A stretch of 64,000 nt of DNA from Typhlomys cinereus (Eukaryota > Chordata > Mammalia > Rodentia > Platacanthomyidae). The stretch is from NCBI GenBank assembly GCA_023101885.1, contig JALPQD010000233.1:1959501-2023500 (forward strand). The letters run 5' to 3'. Position 1 is the stretch's first letter. Each line of letters opens with the position of its first letter. Below the pieces are notes generated by a model. That model had not been told where the DNA came from. It did not search any database and worked only from the letters and a program-made list of their open reading frames with translations. Shown here one piece after another: positions 36,032-49,500 of the stretch. Both the position numbers and the translations under genes were made by a program.

Positions 36032-37700
36032 CAGTTTTGTATATGCTATGAATTGTTGTAGGTGCAGCCAATATAGTAGAAAAAGACAAAGCACTGTCTT
36101 TGTGGGACTTCTATTCAGCTAAGAAAGAGTGGCCAAGAATCAGTAAAAGTGTCACATAAATCCAGAAAGGCGAGTGCTTTCTTCTATAATAGCATTTTTG
36201 AAAGGAAATAAAATGAGGCACAGAAAAAAATCAAAGACATGAATGTAGAACATTCTAGAATAAGGAAACAAGATGTGGCATGATATTAATCCAACTGGAA
36301 ATTGTAGAGTGCTTGTGGGCCAAAGTGAGGAAAGTAAGTTCAGAAGGTAGAAACAAGTGTGATGGGACAGAAAGCACTGAGTGAGAGGATTTGCTGACTA
36401 TACTGAAGAATACAGAGTTAATTTTCAATGAGATGGGAGGTAATTGGAGGGTGTTAAGTGGAGTCATGAGATGGCTTGATCTTTCTTGTTGCTCTGTAAA
36501 GAAATGACTTCAAGGAACAAGAGTGAAAATAAAAGTGCCAATTAAAACTTCAGTCAGTGTAGAAAATTAAAAAAGAGTTTAGCTATTTTAAGCATGAAGG
36601 AATTTGATGCAAGGAATTAAGAGCTTACAAATTCCTTGGAGTGATTAGAGGCGTGAACTCTATCCTGGCTTCTGCAGTACAGGAATCAGAAAGCTAGAAT
36701 CAAGATGTCATTTGTCATCACTCACAATGCCATCACTGCCTTTCCATGCCCAGAAAGATAGAAAATAGCTTCCAAAATCTGACTGCAGCAAAAGATTCAA
36801 TGTCCTTCATTTTCCACAATACGTGGAAAAATACAGTCCAGTATCAGAAAGAAAACCAATGCCTTACTTCTGATCCTTAAACCTTGAGAAAGCATATCTA
36901 ATTGTTAAAAAAAATCACATTGAAGAAGTTTCATTGTGAATCAGTCCAAAAGATGAGGTGGAACAAAATTACCTTTGATGCAATAAAGGGATTAGGTTCT
37001 ACTATGTCCTTAATTGGGAGCAGAGTCCATGGTAAGGAGCATGCCAGAATCTAGGGACATTTAAACACAGATGGAAGAAAAGATGTGTTGATGGATGGAA
37101 ATAAGTAACAAAGCGAAGTCAGGACTATGTGTATTAGCATTGAATCTAAAGAAGTAGTTGAACACTAGTCATTTTCAGAGTGAATATGATGCAAAGAGAA
37201 AGAAACTAAAAGTCTGAAATGCCAGGAATAATCCCAGATTTCACAGAATGATATATTTGTGTCATGTGCACATAAGGATGGCTCTTAAAGCCATGTCAGG
37301 ATGAGAGCACTTTGGACAAGTGAGTGAAAAGAAGAAATAAGTTGAAAACAAAACCTACAGAAGTCCAAGAATGCAAGAAGCAGTAGAGGAAGTGACTAAG
37401 TAGGAGACTGGGGCAGGTGTGGCATTAGGGATGGGCAACATGAGAGAATTCAATGTGTGTGTGGGGGGAAAGGAAAGAGTGTGCAGTTATTCTAGGCACT
37501 TCAAAGAAAGTTTGTGAAGCAGAACAACTACCTGCCAGCCCACTGGCACAGCTAGGAGGAAAGGAAAGGTAGACTAAGTGGAGGGTTTGAATTTTATATC
37601 ACATACACCACATTGTAATCATGGAACCTGAACAATAAATTTGAAAATCTGCCATGAGAAATGGAATTCATGATGTAGAGATGAAAAAAGTGACTAGACA
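35701..37700. other. No gene; one CA microsatellite
   Basis: Mostly unique DNA. The minus-strand frame at 36255-36467 has no recognisable feature. Purine-rich from about 37080 to 37700 without a named family. Confidence 0.5.
35993..36029. repeat. (CA)n microsatellite
   Basis: Perfect CA run of about 18 units. Confidence 0.95.
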
Positions 37701-37703
37701 GAG

Positions 37704-37805
37704 GGGCTGGGAGATAGCTCAGCCAGTAAAGTGCTTGTTACCCAAAAACAAGGACCTGAGCTCAGGCCTCAGCACTCCATAAGCAATTAAGAAGCCTGGT
37801 TGAGG
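37704..37805 (+). mobile_element. ID-headed SINE head (ID/B4 type), truncated
   Basis: GGGGCTGGGAGATAGCTCAG, then AAAGTGCTTGTTACC and AAGGACCTGAGCTCAGGCCTC (B-box region), is a clear ID-type tRNA-like head. The rest is lost where L1 3' UTR sequence begins. Confidence 0.75.
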
Positions 37806-38095
37806 TGGGACCTCAGGGACCAGGTCTAGAGAGGGTGCCCTTATCTACCCAAGCAACTGTGATCTGACACAGAGAATCTGAGCCCATACCAATGCAGACA
37901 AACAAAAGAGAACCCTGGAGCCCACATAAGCAGACAGGCAGGAGGGTGGAAGGGAGAGGATGAATTGATGAAGAGAAGAGAGGGTGGGAAGGGACAAGGG
38001 GAGGGAGGGGGAAGAAGTGAAGGGAAGACAGGGACAACCACTCATTATGCTTGTAAAACAAAAAATAAAATAAAATAAAATAAATAAATTTTTTT
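37806..38095 (+). mobile_element. L1 3' end (lineage B), sense
   Basis: 'CAAACAAAAGAGAACCCTGG', 'AAGCAGACAGGCAGGAGGGT' and a G-rich purine block are followed by 'ACTCATTATGCTTGTAAAAC' and an AAATA-rich tail. Parallel to 51720-52015. The minus-strand frame of 148 codons is a by-product. Confidence 0.8.
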
Positions 38096-38100
38096 GAAAA

Positions 38101-38285
38101 AGCAGCCTGCTTGGTAACTACGTCTTCTGAGTTGGATCCCCAGAAACCCGCATGTTGGAGAGAAAGGTGGAAGGAGAGAACTGACTTTTGAAAGTTGTCC
38201 TGACTCCACCCATATGCTATAGCAAACATAAGTACTCTCTCTCTCTTTCTCTTGCTCACTAATAAATGAAAATAAATAAATAATT
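38101..38285 (+). mobile_element. B4 SINE, right part
   Basis: 'GTTGGATCCCCAGAAACCCG', 'GGAAGGAGAGAACTGACTTT' and 'AAAGTTGTCCTGACTCCACC' are in B4 order, then a CT-rich and AAATA-rich tail. Confidence 0.8.
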
Positions 38286-38455
38286 TTTAAATAAAAGCTG
38301 GATATAATAGCGTGTACATATGCAAGGCTCATTGACTAGTGAGACCAGTCTAATTAGTGAGCCCTAAATTTCAGGAAGAGATTCGCAAGCAACAAAGTGA
38401 ATTGTGCATGAGGTATAACAATGAGATTCATTTCTAATCTCCATATGCTACACAC

Positions 38456-38464
38456 AGACACACA

Positions 38465-38500
<36 letters not shown>
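38456..38500. repeat. (CA)n microsatellite
   Basis: CA run with CAGACA interruptions at its left end. Confidence 0.95.
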
Positions 38501-38502
<2 letters not shown>

Positions 38503-38699
38503 ACTGAATAAAATGTATCTAGTCTCCCTTGTGATTGCCCACATGTTCTCAATAAAATCAGTTTCAAATCTATCAATGTTTATAATAATGAGGTCAGTCT
38601 CTTTGTGTACCTATACATTCACTGATTAAATATTTACAGAAAATTTACTAGATGCCACGTATCCTGGAAACTTAAAAATTGTATGAAAAAGATTATGAG

Positions 38700-38905
38700 A
38701 TGCTAGGGATATAGTTCAGCTGATAGAGTGCTGGCCTAGTGTGCACAAAGGCATGAATTCAAAGTTGAGCACTGTACAGAACCAGGCATGTTGTACTAGA
38801 GCTGAAGAAGTAAAAGAAGAGGAATAAGAAGTTCAAGGTCTCTGACTACATAGTGAACTTGAGGCCAGACCTGGATACATGAGACAGTATTTCACAAACA
38901 AGCAA
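38700..38905 (+). mobile_element. ID_B1 composite SINE
   Basis: ID head 'GCTAGGGATATAGTTCAGCT' and 'AGAGTGCTGGCCTAGTGTGC', then the B1 part 'AGAAGTTCAAGGTCTCTGAC', 'TACATAGTGAACTTGAGGCC' and 'GACCTGGATACATGAGACAG'. B1 is 7SL-derived. Read in the expected head-to-tail order with no large gap. Confidence 0.88.
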
Positions 38906-40975
38906 GGCAAAACACAAATATTGTGAAGTTAAAAAATATTGTTGCTTTGATATCTAAGCTTAAGATATAATTATGGACTGGTTCTTTAGAATTTCTTGTG
39001 TAGCTATTCTCCTGGGGATCTCATAATTTAAATTTTTGTCACCAAAAATTATGAATAAAGATACAGTGAAAAAAGATTATCACATTTGTTTCTGAAGATT
39101 GTATGCATAGCAATATATGCAGCAAGTGTCAGACATTGGAACATCTGACACCAGAACTGAGTCCCAAGTATCTCTGTCTAAGCTGGCTATATTTTACTTT
39201 ACTTTATATTTTACTTTAGTATATTTAATCATTGTTGAGTAGAGGAAAATGGCGTCCTGAAAACTGAGGTAGAAAAAATCTGAATTGAATGAAGTGTTCA
39301 GGGATGTTCTTGGAGAAAATGAACCAGGGATTGTTTGATAGCTTTTGAGTACCTTGGAGAAGATCTTTCCTTGCTGTAACAGAACAGGTTTTTTGTGGAG
39401 CATCATGCTTTTATTGGCATCAGAATTTATGATTGTCCTGCCATTTTATGATATAGGTACAGTAAGTAAGACTTCTTATTTGTTTTTTACTTATTTTGCT
39501 TTTCTTCAGTAAAACTCATTTTAAAAAACAAATATTGTGAGTTGTCGGTAAGTGCTAGACAATTTTAAAGATGCTGCTTATACAGGAAAGGAGAAAGCAA
39601 TGAGCCCTTAAGGAATGTGCATCCTTCAAGAAACAGCAACTGAAATACAAGTATGTCAGGAAGTGATTAGTTTAATAAAGAAAAGGGCAAGGTGAAGACT
39701 GAAGACCTGTTAGGATGCCACTTGATTTAGAGTTTTATTTTCCTTTATGCTGACTTACAGAGTTCTAAATGAAATAAGCCAGACACATGTCAAAAGATGG
39801 AAGGAGACTAATGGGCCAGGACAATTGAGTAATTGGAGTGTTAATTTCCCAAGATGATTAACATGGAGTATTTGAGATTGTAGGTGAGTCTGTGGTACAT
39901 TTTGAATAATTTGTTTAAAGACATGAAAATAAAATGTATGTTAATTGGGTATTAATGTATCTGTGGATTTGGAGTTGAGAAAGGTTTAGTTATAGGTAAA
40001 GCTAACAATCTATATGGGATTTTCTAAGTACCAATGCCCTATAAAAAACTGTTAGGCCTTTGTAACCCACTTGCATCCAACCCATATGCATCCAACATAT
40101 GACAGCATCCCATGAACGTGTCACACTGAAGCTTACAGTGGGTATTGCTAGGGAGGTACAACTTTCCAAAAGTAGAGCTCTTAATGAATAATATGATTTC
40201 TAGATACTTTCTTTCTCTTTTTTATTGTATTTCTCTCTTTTTTATCACAAATATGCTTTTATTCATCTTAAAAGAAGTTCTCCCTAAACCCTGCCTCCCA
40301 GTGTGTTCATGAACAACCCCAAACAAGGAAATTGTGTTTTAGTGAGTGATGGAGGACAGGCTCAAGAAAGGTTACAGAGGTTAAAGAAGAGAAATTGAGA
40401 CATGCATGTTGTGAACTGATTCATGCACTTTTGAAGTAAAGAACACAAGGTGAACATAATGGGAACTTGAAGACACAGTTTTCCTTTGTATTGATGAAAT
40501 TTGGGTGACCATATTTTCTAAAAAGAGTTACCTATTTGCTAGAGACTAGTAGGTATGGAAGAATATGAGAGTGAAGAGATTTTTTTTTCTGGGGAAATTC
40601 TTCTCTAGAGAATAAACATTGGAGAAAGGATGAATATATAACTTCATTTTCTAGAAAGGTAAGCAAGGAAATGCCCGGGGTGCCTAGCTATTTGTACCTA
40701 GGAGTCATAGGCTAAACTTTTCTTTGTCAAGATTCATCTCCTGATTAAAGACATTGGTTGAATAGAAATTTGGATTCTAGATAGTCTGGGAGTTTTCCCT
40801 ACAGTGATTTAGATCTATTACATGAGGACACACATGATTATAAAATTGGATATTAGATCCAGGTAAGAAACTGAGGAGGTAGCCACATAAATCAATTACA
40901 GGATCCAGAAAAGTCTAAAGTAATATGAGGACAATTCTAAAAGAGAATCATCTGAAGAGTCAGGACTGATACATG
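38906..40975. other. No gene seen
   Basis: About 2 kb of AT-rich DNA. The minus-strand 70-codon frame at 39194-39406 has no recognisable feature. No transposon assigned. Confidence 0.5.
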
Positions 40976-41117
40976 AAGACTGGGGCCAGCTGTAGCATGG
41001 TCCCTCTCTCCTTGTTTCTGGTGGGGCCTCCTTCCCCATCCCTGCTGTTTATAATCTTTGCAATTACTGTAGGTATTACAGAGATTTATCCTTGAGTGTC
41101 TCTAAGTGGGTTTGGTA

Positions 41118-41849
41118 CTAGAAGCCACCTATTAGGGAGTACATACGGCACTTAATTTTCCATATTTGGGATATTTCACTCAATATAATTGTTTCTAATT
41201 CCATCCATTTCCCAGCAAATTCCATTAATTCATCATTTTTAATGGCTGAATAGTACTCCATTGTATAGATGTACCACAGTTTCCTTATCCACTCGTCAAC
41301 TGTTGGACATTTGGGTTGATTCCATAACTTTGCTATTGTAAACAGTGCTGCTATGAACATGGTCGTGCTTGTGCTATCGAGGTGAATTTTTGCTGTATTG
41401 GGGGGGGGGGTATTCCCAAAGTGGAATCGCAGGGTCATATGGCATTTCAATCTTTAATTTCTTTAAGAATCTCCAGACGGCTCGCCAGAGTGGCTGTATG
41501 AGCCTGCACTCCCACCAGCAATGTAGGAGAGTTCCCCTCTCTCCACATCCTCTCCAGCATTTGGTGTTTGTATTGTGGACGTTTGCCATCCTGACCAGGA
41601 TGAGATGATATCTCAGGGAAGTTTTGATTTGCATTTCCCTGATGGCTAAGGATGTGAAACCTTTTTAAAGATATTTGTTAGACATTTTAATTTTGTCCCT
41701 GCTAAAGTTTCTTTTAAGTTCCAAGGTCCATTTTTTAATGGCCCATTTGTTTCCTTGGTGTTTAGTTTTCTAAATTCTTTGTGCACTCTGGATAATAGAG
41801 CTCTATCAGAAGGGGAGGGCATATAGTCTGGCAGATAGAAAGTAACCAT
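41118..41849 (-). pseudogene. L1 ORF2 C-terminal fragment, frame-broken
   Basis: Encodes the zinc-knuckle-like and C-terminal domain of the L1 ORF2 protein over about 230 codons in at least three frames. Recognisable blocks run from SDRALLSRVHKEFRKLNTKE to MYSLIGGF. The endonuclease and reverse-transcriptase domains are absent, so it cannot act. It is the inverted part of the L1 insertion. Confidence 0.9.
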
Positions 41850-42460
41850 TTTGCAAATGGGTGATTGACCCCTCTCTCACCCCGGTCTCCAACTTTTATT
41901 CCATCTACCTTTGAATATACTCTTATAACAAGAATCTAATTTAACAGGTTTTTATCTCTGGCCAGGGGGCGACATCCAATACCTATCAGGATGGAGCCAA
42001 GGGCATTGCAGGAGCAGTAAAACTGAAAAAAAAAATCAACAAACCATAATCCAGAACATCAGAGACTCTATATCAACCACCTGGAACTAGGCCAGCCTAA
42101 TCTCTCCCCATCCTGAAGCTCAGGGAAATTTGCGGAAGAGGGGGCGGTAATATTGTAAGAACACAAGGATGGGAGGAATCACGATATGCAAGATACTCCA
42201 CACAAGTTAGGGCCGAAGCAATCATAATAGGACTTTGCATGACCTGCAAAATGTCCAACATATTATTGACTCCACAAAGTCTAGCATAGACTACAGGCAC
42301 TAGGATCCTTGGAGGTTAGGGATTGACAGCCACAGTAGTGTTTCTATGCTTAAGGGGAACGCAGGAAAGGGTTCTGGGAAATGCCGCTGCGTCCTTGCAC
42401 CTTATCGGAGAGGAGGACCCAGAGGAGAGTTTGGCATGCTCATTAAAGGATGCTCCAGGG

Positions 42461-42545
42461 ATAGGAGGGGAGGCACTGGGGGATGAGAAGGGAGGGGGGG
42501 AAAGGGGTGAACAAGGGGGTGGGGGGTGGAGGGAGGGAAAGGACC
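42461..42545 (+). repeat. G-rich polypurine block of the L1 3' UTR
   Basis: Repeated GGGG/GGAGG runs on the sense strand. L1 3' UTR polypurine tracts are known to form G-quadruplexes in vitro in several mammals; equivalents lie at 30085-30200 (sense) and, as C-runs on the plus strand, at 22497-22590 and 63455-63540. Confidence 0.75.
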
Positions 42546-42609
42546 GGTGTACCTGTTAAGTTTGTATGAGTAGAAATAATAATAATAATAAAAAAAAGAG
42601 TGGGGCCAG

Positions 42610-43110
42610 GAAACTGAGACTCTACTGTGGAAGAGCTATCAAGAGGGGGATTTTGCCAGGATCATGGAGCAACAGGATTTTCCTTCTTTGATCCTTCTTT
42701 ACTTCTGTTTGAATATAGTTCCTCAAGATATCATTGTGTATCATCACATCTCATTGCAACAAAAGATGAAAGTAGGCATGTCCAGAGAAGTGCCTTGTTC
42801 TTGATTCCTTTGCACCTCAGCTCTGGTACCTGAGCGCTGAAAAGCAAAGTGAAATTAAATGGCAGTGCGCCTTACCAGATGATATGGATTTGCTAAGTTC
42901 ATACTGACTGTTAGTTTTTGATTGGCTTAGGGCATGATCACATGAAAACAGAAACGCATAAGCTCCTTAACTTTAAGAGTGGCACTAATTTTGTTATTGT
43001 TGTTCAAAACAGTTGGAATTGAGTAAAAAAAAAGAATGATGTCATTCCACTGTCAAAACTGAAGCTGAATGTATTTATAACTTTTCTCCTTGGGAAAATC
43101 TAGAGAAGGG
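42610..43110. other. No gene seen
   Basis: Unique-looking DNA between the L1 insertion and the microsatellites. The 68-codon frame at 42627-42833 is not convincing. Confidence 0.5.
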
Positions 43111-43111
43111 G

Positions 43112-43161
43112 TATGCGTGTGTGTGTGAGTGTGTGTGTGTGTGTATGTGTGTGTGTGTGTT
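43112..43161. repeat. (GT)n microsatellite
   Basis: GT run with GCG, GAG and ATG interruptions. Confidence 0.9.
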
Positions 43162-43254
43162 TCTCCTTAGGCAAACACTCCAAATGTAAGCAAATTATGT
43201 CACTTTAAAAATATTTGAAGTACTTGAACTATGACCAAAAATTATCTAAGTACT

Positions 43255-43513
<259 letters not shown>

Positions 43514-43676
43514 ACTAGTTATTGCTGCCCATGCTAGGGTGCATTTGTGGAAGTTAGAGAACAACTTGTTAAAATTAGTTGTCTCCCTTCACCATGCGGG
43601 TTTAAGAGTCAAACCCAGGTCATCAGGCTTATGGAGCTAACATCTTTACTCACTGAATCGTCTTTTTGGCTCCTTC
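43514..43676 (-). mobile_element. B4 SINE, antisense
   Basis: Plus-strand text 'GGTGCATTTGTGGAAGTTAG', 'AGAACAACTTGTTAAAATTA', 'CTTCACCATGCGGGTTTAAG', 'AAACCCAGGTCATCAGGCTT' and 'TTTACTCACTGAATCGTC' is the reverse complement of a B4 in correct order, ending at the ID-like head. Confidence 0.9.
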
Positions 43677-46085
43677 TACATGCTTTATTAAAAGAAGATG
43701 TGAGTATTATATCAAATTGTTCTTGATTGGTGGAAAGAAATTCAAAAAGAAATAAACAAACAAAACTAGAGTGAGAGTTTTTGATAACAACAGGTTGCCA
43801 ACAAGGCAATTAATTAACTAATTAATTAATTAATTACTTGAGCAACTCTCACTCTAAATTCCTACTATGAAATACCCGTTGGAGAAAATAGCTCATGAAT
43901 CACTGGGGTTCAATGGAGTTTGTTTTTGAAGACCAGTTTTTCACAGCTTTGAAATCTATGAATAACATTGAAAAATCAAAAGTGATAATGAGACATGAAT
44001 GAGCACCACTGTAAAACAAAAAAGGTCATTTGAAGGCACAACTTTATGTTAACTTCAAGTAGAATATGTATTTACCCAATTTATGTCAACTAATTTTCTA
44101 TGAACACAGACTGTCATAACTTTTTTCTTACTAAAAGGATAGTATTTCTAATATTTCCAGAGTAGGCACCTATTTCTGAAGGACATCATTACAAAGATTA
44201 TTATTTTTAAATGAAAATAATGCATGAGTTCCTAGAATTTAAAGAAGAATGAACAGATATAGGAATTTAGGAAAAAATACAAAGAAAAACAGTTTATTGA
44301 ATGAATGAAGATATTTTATCTTTATTCAGCCCCTTATTCTCTAAGAATCATCACCAATTATCACAGAAAGACCAAAGATTGTGATACTGGTGAAGAAACT
44401 ATAAGATTGAGGATGTTACTGCCTTTTGTTTTGTCATTTGTATGAATTTTAAAATAAATAATTTTGGTTATACTAAAATGATGATTCTGTGCAATGCCAT
44501 TGTCCTTCATCCGCATTCTTGAAATAAATGATTTTCTGTTTGCCTTGCCCTATTTTCTACAATATAAGTAATGTATCTTGTTATGAATAAGCTTTCAATA
44601 AGTGTTACTGAAATTTGATTAAATTTGATATCATCAAATGATTAAAATCCAAAATAATGAATGTGAAAAGATCCAAATCACTAACCAATAAATCTCAAAT
44701 GATTTTAGTTTAAACATAAGAGAGTAATTCATAACTTCAACTGAAATAAAAATAAATTGAAAATAATCATGGGTTATTATTATCAAAGTAATTGGACAGT
44801 TGGCAGAGTTTGTGGGAGAGGATTGGGTAACTTTATTCATAAATTGAAGGGTAACGAGAATGATTAGTCTGAAATGAAATCTTGATGTATAGCCCTGACC
44901 TGAAATACATCGTGATGGGGGCTCTCTTGAATGAGGTCATGAAATACTGCTTTGTAAAATGTGGCAGGAATGATCAAAACCTTAGGGAGCACAATACACT
45001 TTTCTTTTTGTCCACTTAAAAATTTGAATAATTTATTAAAATGATATGAAGTATAATCAAATATCACAGGCAAATATTATACAATCCACACAAATAGGTA
45101 GATTAAGAATTTTACAGCATTCTGTAGGTGGTAGTTCTCAATAATGTTTTCCTAATTTTCAGGAGATTAGGTAGGAAATTTGACATTGGCTTTACATTTA
45201 AAATAACTCATTATTTGCTACGCTCCAATGATCTCAATTGAGGCATATGTATGCATTCATAAGGAACAGGCTTTTTCTTTATTACCTAGAGTTAGGAAGT
45301 TCATATTTACCTATCAGCATGTTTGTACATTGCTTTGTTATGTGTGATTTAAAATTTAATTATAATTACTTTTGAAAGAAATATGATTTCATTATTTCTT
45401 ATGAACAAAGAGAGAATCTCGTGCATTGAGAAATTACTTTACCACACCCATATAAGGCATACATAAGTAGCACAGGTTACCAGATCACAGTTGACTCTAA
45501 GTGTAGACTTCTACCTCCTTGTGTGTCACTGCGCACTGTCATCATAGCTGTACCACTGGCAGAACAAATGCACTCTATAAGGGCTTATAAAGCAAAAAAA
45601 ATTACATGTTTATCAAACATAATTCAGCTTCCACTTCTCAGTTATTTTTTTTTCAAGAAATCAATGTGGAACCTATATGTTTACGTCAATAAATCTGGCA
45701 TCTACCATGTTACTTGTGAAACATACCTCTTCCATAGAAACAAATTTAAAATTGTAGAGATATCATGGATATTGCTATTTCTGTCCCCATCCTCTATGTC
45801 ATTAGTTAAAAAATGCCTCCGGGTGAGTCTCCTGTTTTTTGGATCGTGACGTGACTTTGGCTTACACCTTTTTTGTCAGTATTTTAAATTAAGTTAATTC
45901 TTAAATAAGAAAATATTTCATCAACACAGAAATGTCTTCAATATTTGCTATAAGAGTTTTAAACGACATCATTTATAAATTAAAGGACATACTTTCCCCC
46001 AGTGATCAGCAAATTATTGCCTCAAAAGCTGCTCTCCAGTTTCCTTTCTGATTTTTAAGTTTTTACCTTCTTCTGACAAGATAAA
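43677..46085. other. No gene seen
   Basis: AT-rich unique DNA. A small (ATTA)n tract lies at 43807-43836. Frames at 44634-44840, 44864-45073 and 45523-45849 have no recognisable domain. Confidence 0.5.
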
Positions 46086-46590
46086 AGTTGAAGAGACAAT
46101 TGTTTCAGTCTTGGCTCCTCTTGCTGCTGACACAACAGTGCCTTAAACCAGTTGCATGGTTTAAAATAAAAGAAATTAATTACTTTTGCTCAGAAATAAA
46201 AAATGTTCCCAAATCAAGGTTAGTTATAGCTTCTATCTTCCAGACAACATTAGGACAAACTCTAATGCCTGGCCTTTTTCCAGCATCTAGAGACCTCTTG
46301 TATTTTTTGGTTCATGGTCCCTTCCTCAGCTTTTCAGTCTCTGCTTCCATCTTCCCTTCTCCTTTACCATCTTCCTTTGCAACTGCATTGTGCATACCAA
46401 GATCATCAAGGGGCTCTTCTCTTGTTGAGATCATTAATCATATCTGCAAAGTCCCTATTCACAAAATCCCTTTTGTTATGTACTGTTCATTCAACTGGGG
46501 ATCAGGTGAAAGACCATTATCCTGTCTACCCCCAAGGTCAGATACATGACTTACAGTTCTTTTCTGCTGTTCATTGTTTAAGGTAAATTC
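46086..46590 (+). other. Longest non-repeat open frame, probably not a gene
   Basis: 153 codons open from 46088 to 46549. The predicted peptide has a hydrophobic start (FQSWLLLLLTQQC) that could pass as a signal sequence, then Ser/Pro-rich text without a known domain. No Kozak strength, splice context or composition shift supports it. The DNA loosely recalls a CT-rich old interspersed repeat. Low confidence either way. Confidence 0.2.
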
Positions 46591-49500
46591 TTAATGTCTT
46601 TAATCCTTAATCTGTTCCTAGGTGAATTAAGATGTTTAATGCATTTCATTAGATTATTGTGGTTAGATATGCTCTTAGAAATTATTACTGTCATTAGTAT
46701 CATCTGATACAAATACACTTCCGTCAAAAAAAGGTAGTAGAAATATTACACAAGTTTACAATGCTCGATGATAAATCTTACTTATTGGGATTTCTAGATT
46801 AAAACATTTCTAGAAAACTGGCAAGGTAAGCTTCCAGGTATATCTCTGAGGCTATTGTCAGAGAACTATCACACAGGTCAACTGAGTAGAAAGATGAAAC
46901 CTGATATTAAGGTATTATATGAAACAAGGAAACTTCTTGAGCAGTATGTGTTTTTACAGCTGGTGCTGTTGTGGCTTTTGGATACAGACATCAGACATCA
47001 GACTCTTTAGCCTTTAAATGTGGATTTTCATAAGTAACTCCCATTAGATTTTCCAGTCTTCTGCCTCAGTTTCCAAACAAACAGCTGGTTTCTCTTGCTC
47101 TGAGGTGTTCTATTTCATAAATAGTTATACTGTTGGTTTCTGAAGCTATCTAAGTGATCAATAATAATTGAAACATGCTTTCAAAAGTGAGGCAATATAT
47201 CTGATATATAAAGTGAATTTTTGTAATGTAACAGACCGTTGACATCAAAAGGTAAGCCTATTGCAATTCTATGCTTAATACAGTCTTAAATAACAAGTTT
47301 AAAGATATTGAAAACAAAATATGAGTGAATTACCTCCTTTGAATGTTATTCAGAATGAAATCATTTCTCAAAATTTGCACAGGTTTGGTTCTAGGAATCT
47401 TTGAAGATATCAAAAATTTAGATGATAAAGTCTTTTGTTTAGAATGATGAAGTGTTTGCATTTAACTGATGTATATCCTCTAGTATACTTGGAATGATTA
47501 CTATTTACTTATTATCCTTGATATGCTTCAAATTCTATGTTGCTGTTTATTATTCTGCAATGTCTAGCAAATGATGATAAAGAAACAAGTTCACTATTCA
47601 AAGGAGGCAAAAACTCTGTGTCTAAGCACAAGTCAGGAACAACAATGTACTTTTTTAATTAAATATCCATTTGTTTTTCTTTTTAATCCTTGGATCCACT
47701 CTCCCAGTTAGAAAGAGCCAATTCTTTATGTATTGAGTTTGTATTGTGAGAAAGTCAGGTATTCTTCACATTTGGGTCAAAAGCCAGGTAGCCTAAAAAT
47801 AATTAATCAAAGAGACTACTAATAAAACAAAACTAAGTTTACTCTAATGAGATTTTGGGACTTGCTTCAACAGTACCTTCTTGCTTCAATGAAAGAAGGA
47901 TGGAAGAGTTAAAATATTTGTAAGATTTCATTTTTTTTCTTGGTTATGTAGGATTTCTCAGTGAGTTGGTCAAGGGAGTTAAGGATGACTACAACTGAAG
48001 GATAACTTTTACATAAATTTTATGGTTAATAGTCTTGGACAAAGCAAAGAAAGGGCTTGAGGCTAGGGTTCACAAAGAGCCAGGATGTCTACACAATCAC
48101 GTGATGGTTTCTATGAAAATCCTAACATTCTAATGTTCATTTAAATGGTTATTCCAGGAAGCTTCTAAATGCATATTGTGAGATGAAACTTTTGCAAGAG
48201 TTTCCTGGAAGAATAAACTTAGGTTGATGAGACCATTGTAGTAGGAAAATGACATGAGTGAAGACAGCCTAATGGTGCAGTACAGGGAAGTTAATGCAGA
48301 GAGCAGGCCCTCTGCTACGGTAATTTCAGTATTCATTTGAGTGATTTGAAGATGAATAGGACACTTTTATAAGTACATAAAATATATAGATGATGGACAT
48401 TTTTAATAAGTACTAATGCTCACTTGTATTATTTAAAAAATATATGGTTATCACAGGAAAGTTTTGAAAAATGTAAATAAAGAAATAAAAGTTATCAGAT
48501 TCTATCAATATGAAGCCTGATTCCTTTTTAAGGTTTGGAGATTAAATATATACATATAATTGTTAAGTAGAAATGAAAATAACAAATGTGAATATTTTAT
48601 GATGTGAACACATGGAAAGAAGTAGAGGGAGTCCTAATCAAAAGAAAAAGATGCAAATGACAAACCAAAAAACAAAAAGTACAAAGTGATTGATGGCTCC
48701 TGCAACATAAATAAATGTACAAAATCTCAAGTACATAGAGAAATGAAGGTGCTAAAAGATGGCTTTGATAATTAGTATAATATGAATTCTGCTCACTGTC
48801 AGAATTATGATTTGTAAGGGGAAAGAAGATGGAAATTAATAGGGATGATTTAGAATACTCTGTGAAAGGAAGAATATAAAACAAGTAAGAGTCATTTTGC
48901 TTAGTGAAGAAGGCAAAGGAAGGAGATTTATAATAATAAAGAAGAATTGAAATTGATTTAAGGAAATAGAGAGGAAAGAGGTAATACAGAACCAAAACAT
49001 TATATGAGACCATCCACTGTGGGCACCTTGACATCTTTCATTTGTTTTAAGTCCAAAACTGTATTTTTTTGGAAAATCAGTAATAATGTAAAAAAGAAAT
49101 ACATGCGTTATTGTTCTACTGCTACCCAAAAAGTCTTTGCAGTATAAATCACGGGATGTGATTTGTTGGATTGTTTTGCTTAATATAATTAATTCCTTTG
49201 GAAACTAAATCCTAAATTGTATCTCAACCTATATTTAGGAAAAAATTCAGAGGGTTTTAGAATCTGTGATTTGAATCTTCTAGTTTGCTGGTAAAATTGT
49301 TGTAAAGCAAATGTCTTCCTATATTTCAAACAATGTGAATTTCTTATCAATCAATTATATTATTTTTCATATAAAGCATTTAGATATTGATTTTACTTAG
49401 ATGATAACTTCCAGATAAGTAAAAAGTCAGGACTCTAAAACAGCTAATCAAATCCAAATTTTATCCATTATAAGATAATTTCTGTTCAACATTTCTCTAA

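Larger units (their letters stand above)
40990..42597. mobile_element. L1 insertion with 5' inversion (twin priming)
   Basis: One insertion made of two opposed parts. The left part (40990 to about 41870) is antisense: the minus strand carries the ORF2 C-terminus ([66 protein letters not shown]) to a stop at about 41118, then about 125 bp of 3' UTR. The right part (about 41870 to 42597) is sense, carries the rest of the 3' UTR (lineage A), and ends in an AATAATAATA A-tail. Candidate target duplications GACTGGGGCCAG (40978-40989) and GAGTGGGGCCAG (42598-42609) match at 11 of 12. Frame breaks separate the ORF2 pieces. Confidence 0.9.

Noticed and set aside
46088..46549. 153-codon frame as a secreted protein gene
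   Set aside because: Hydrophobic start is suggestive, but no domain, splice or promoter context; the DNA resembles old CT-rich repeat. Kept only as a low-confidence note.
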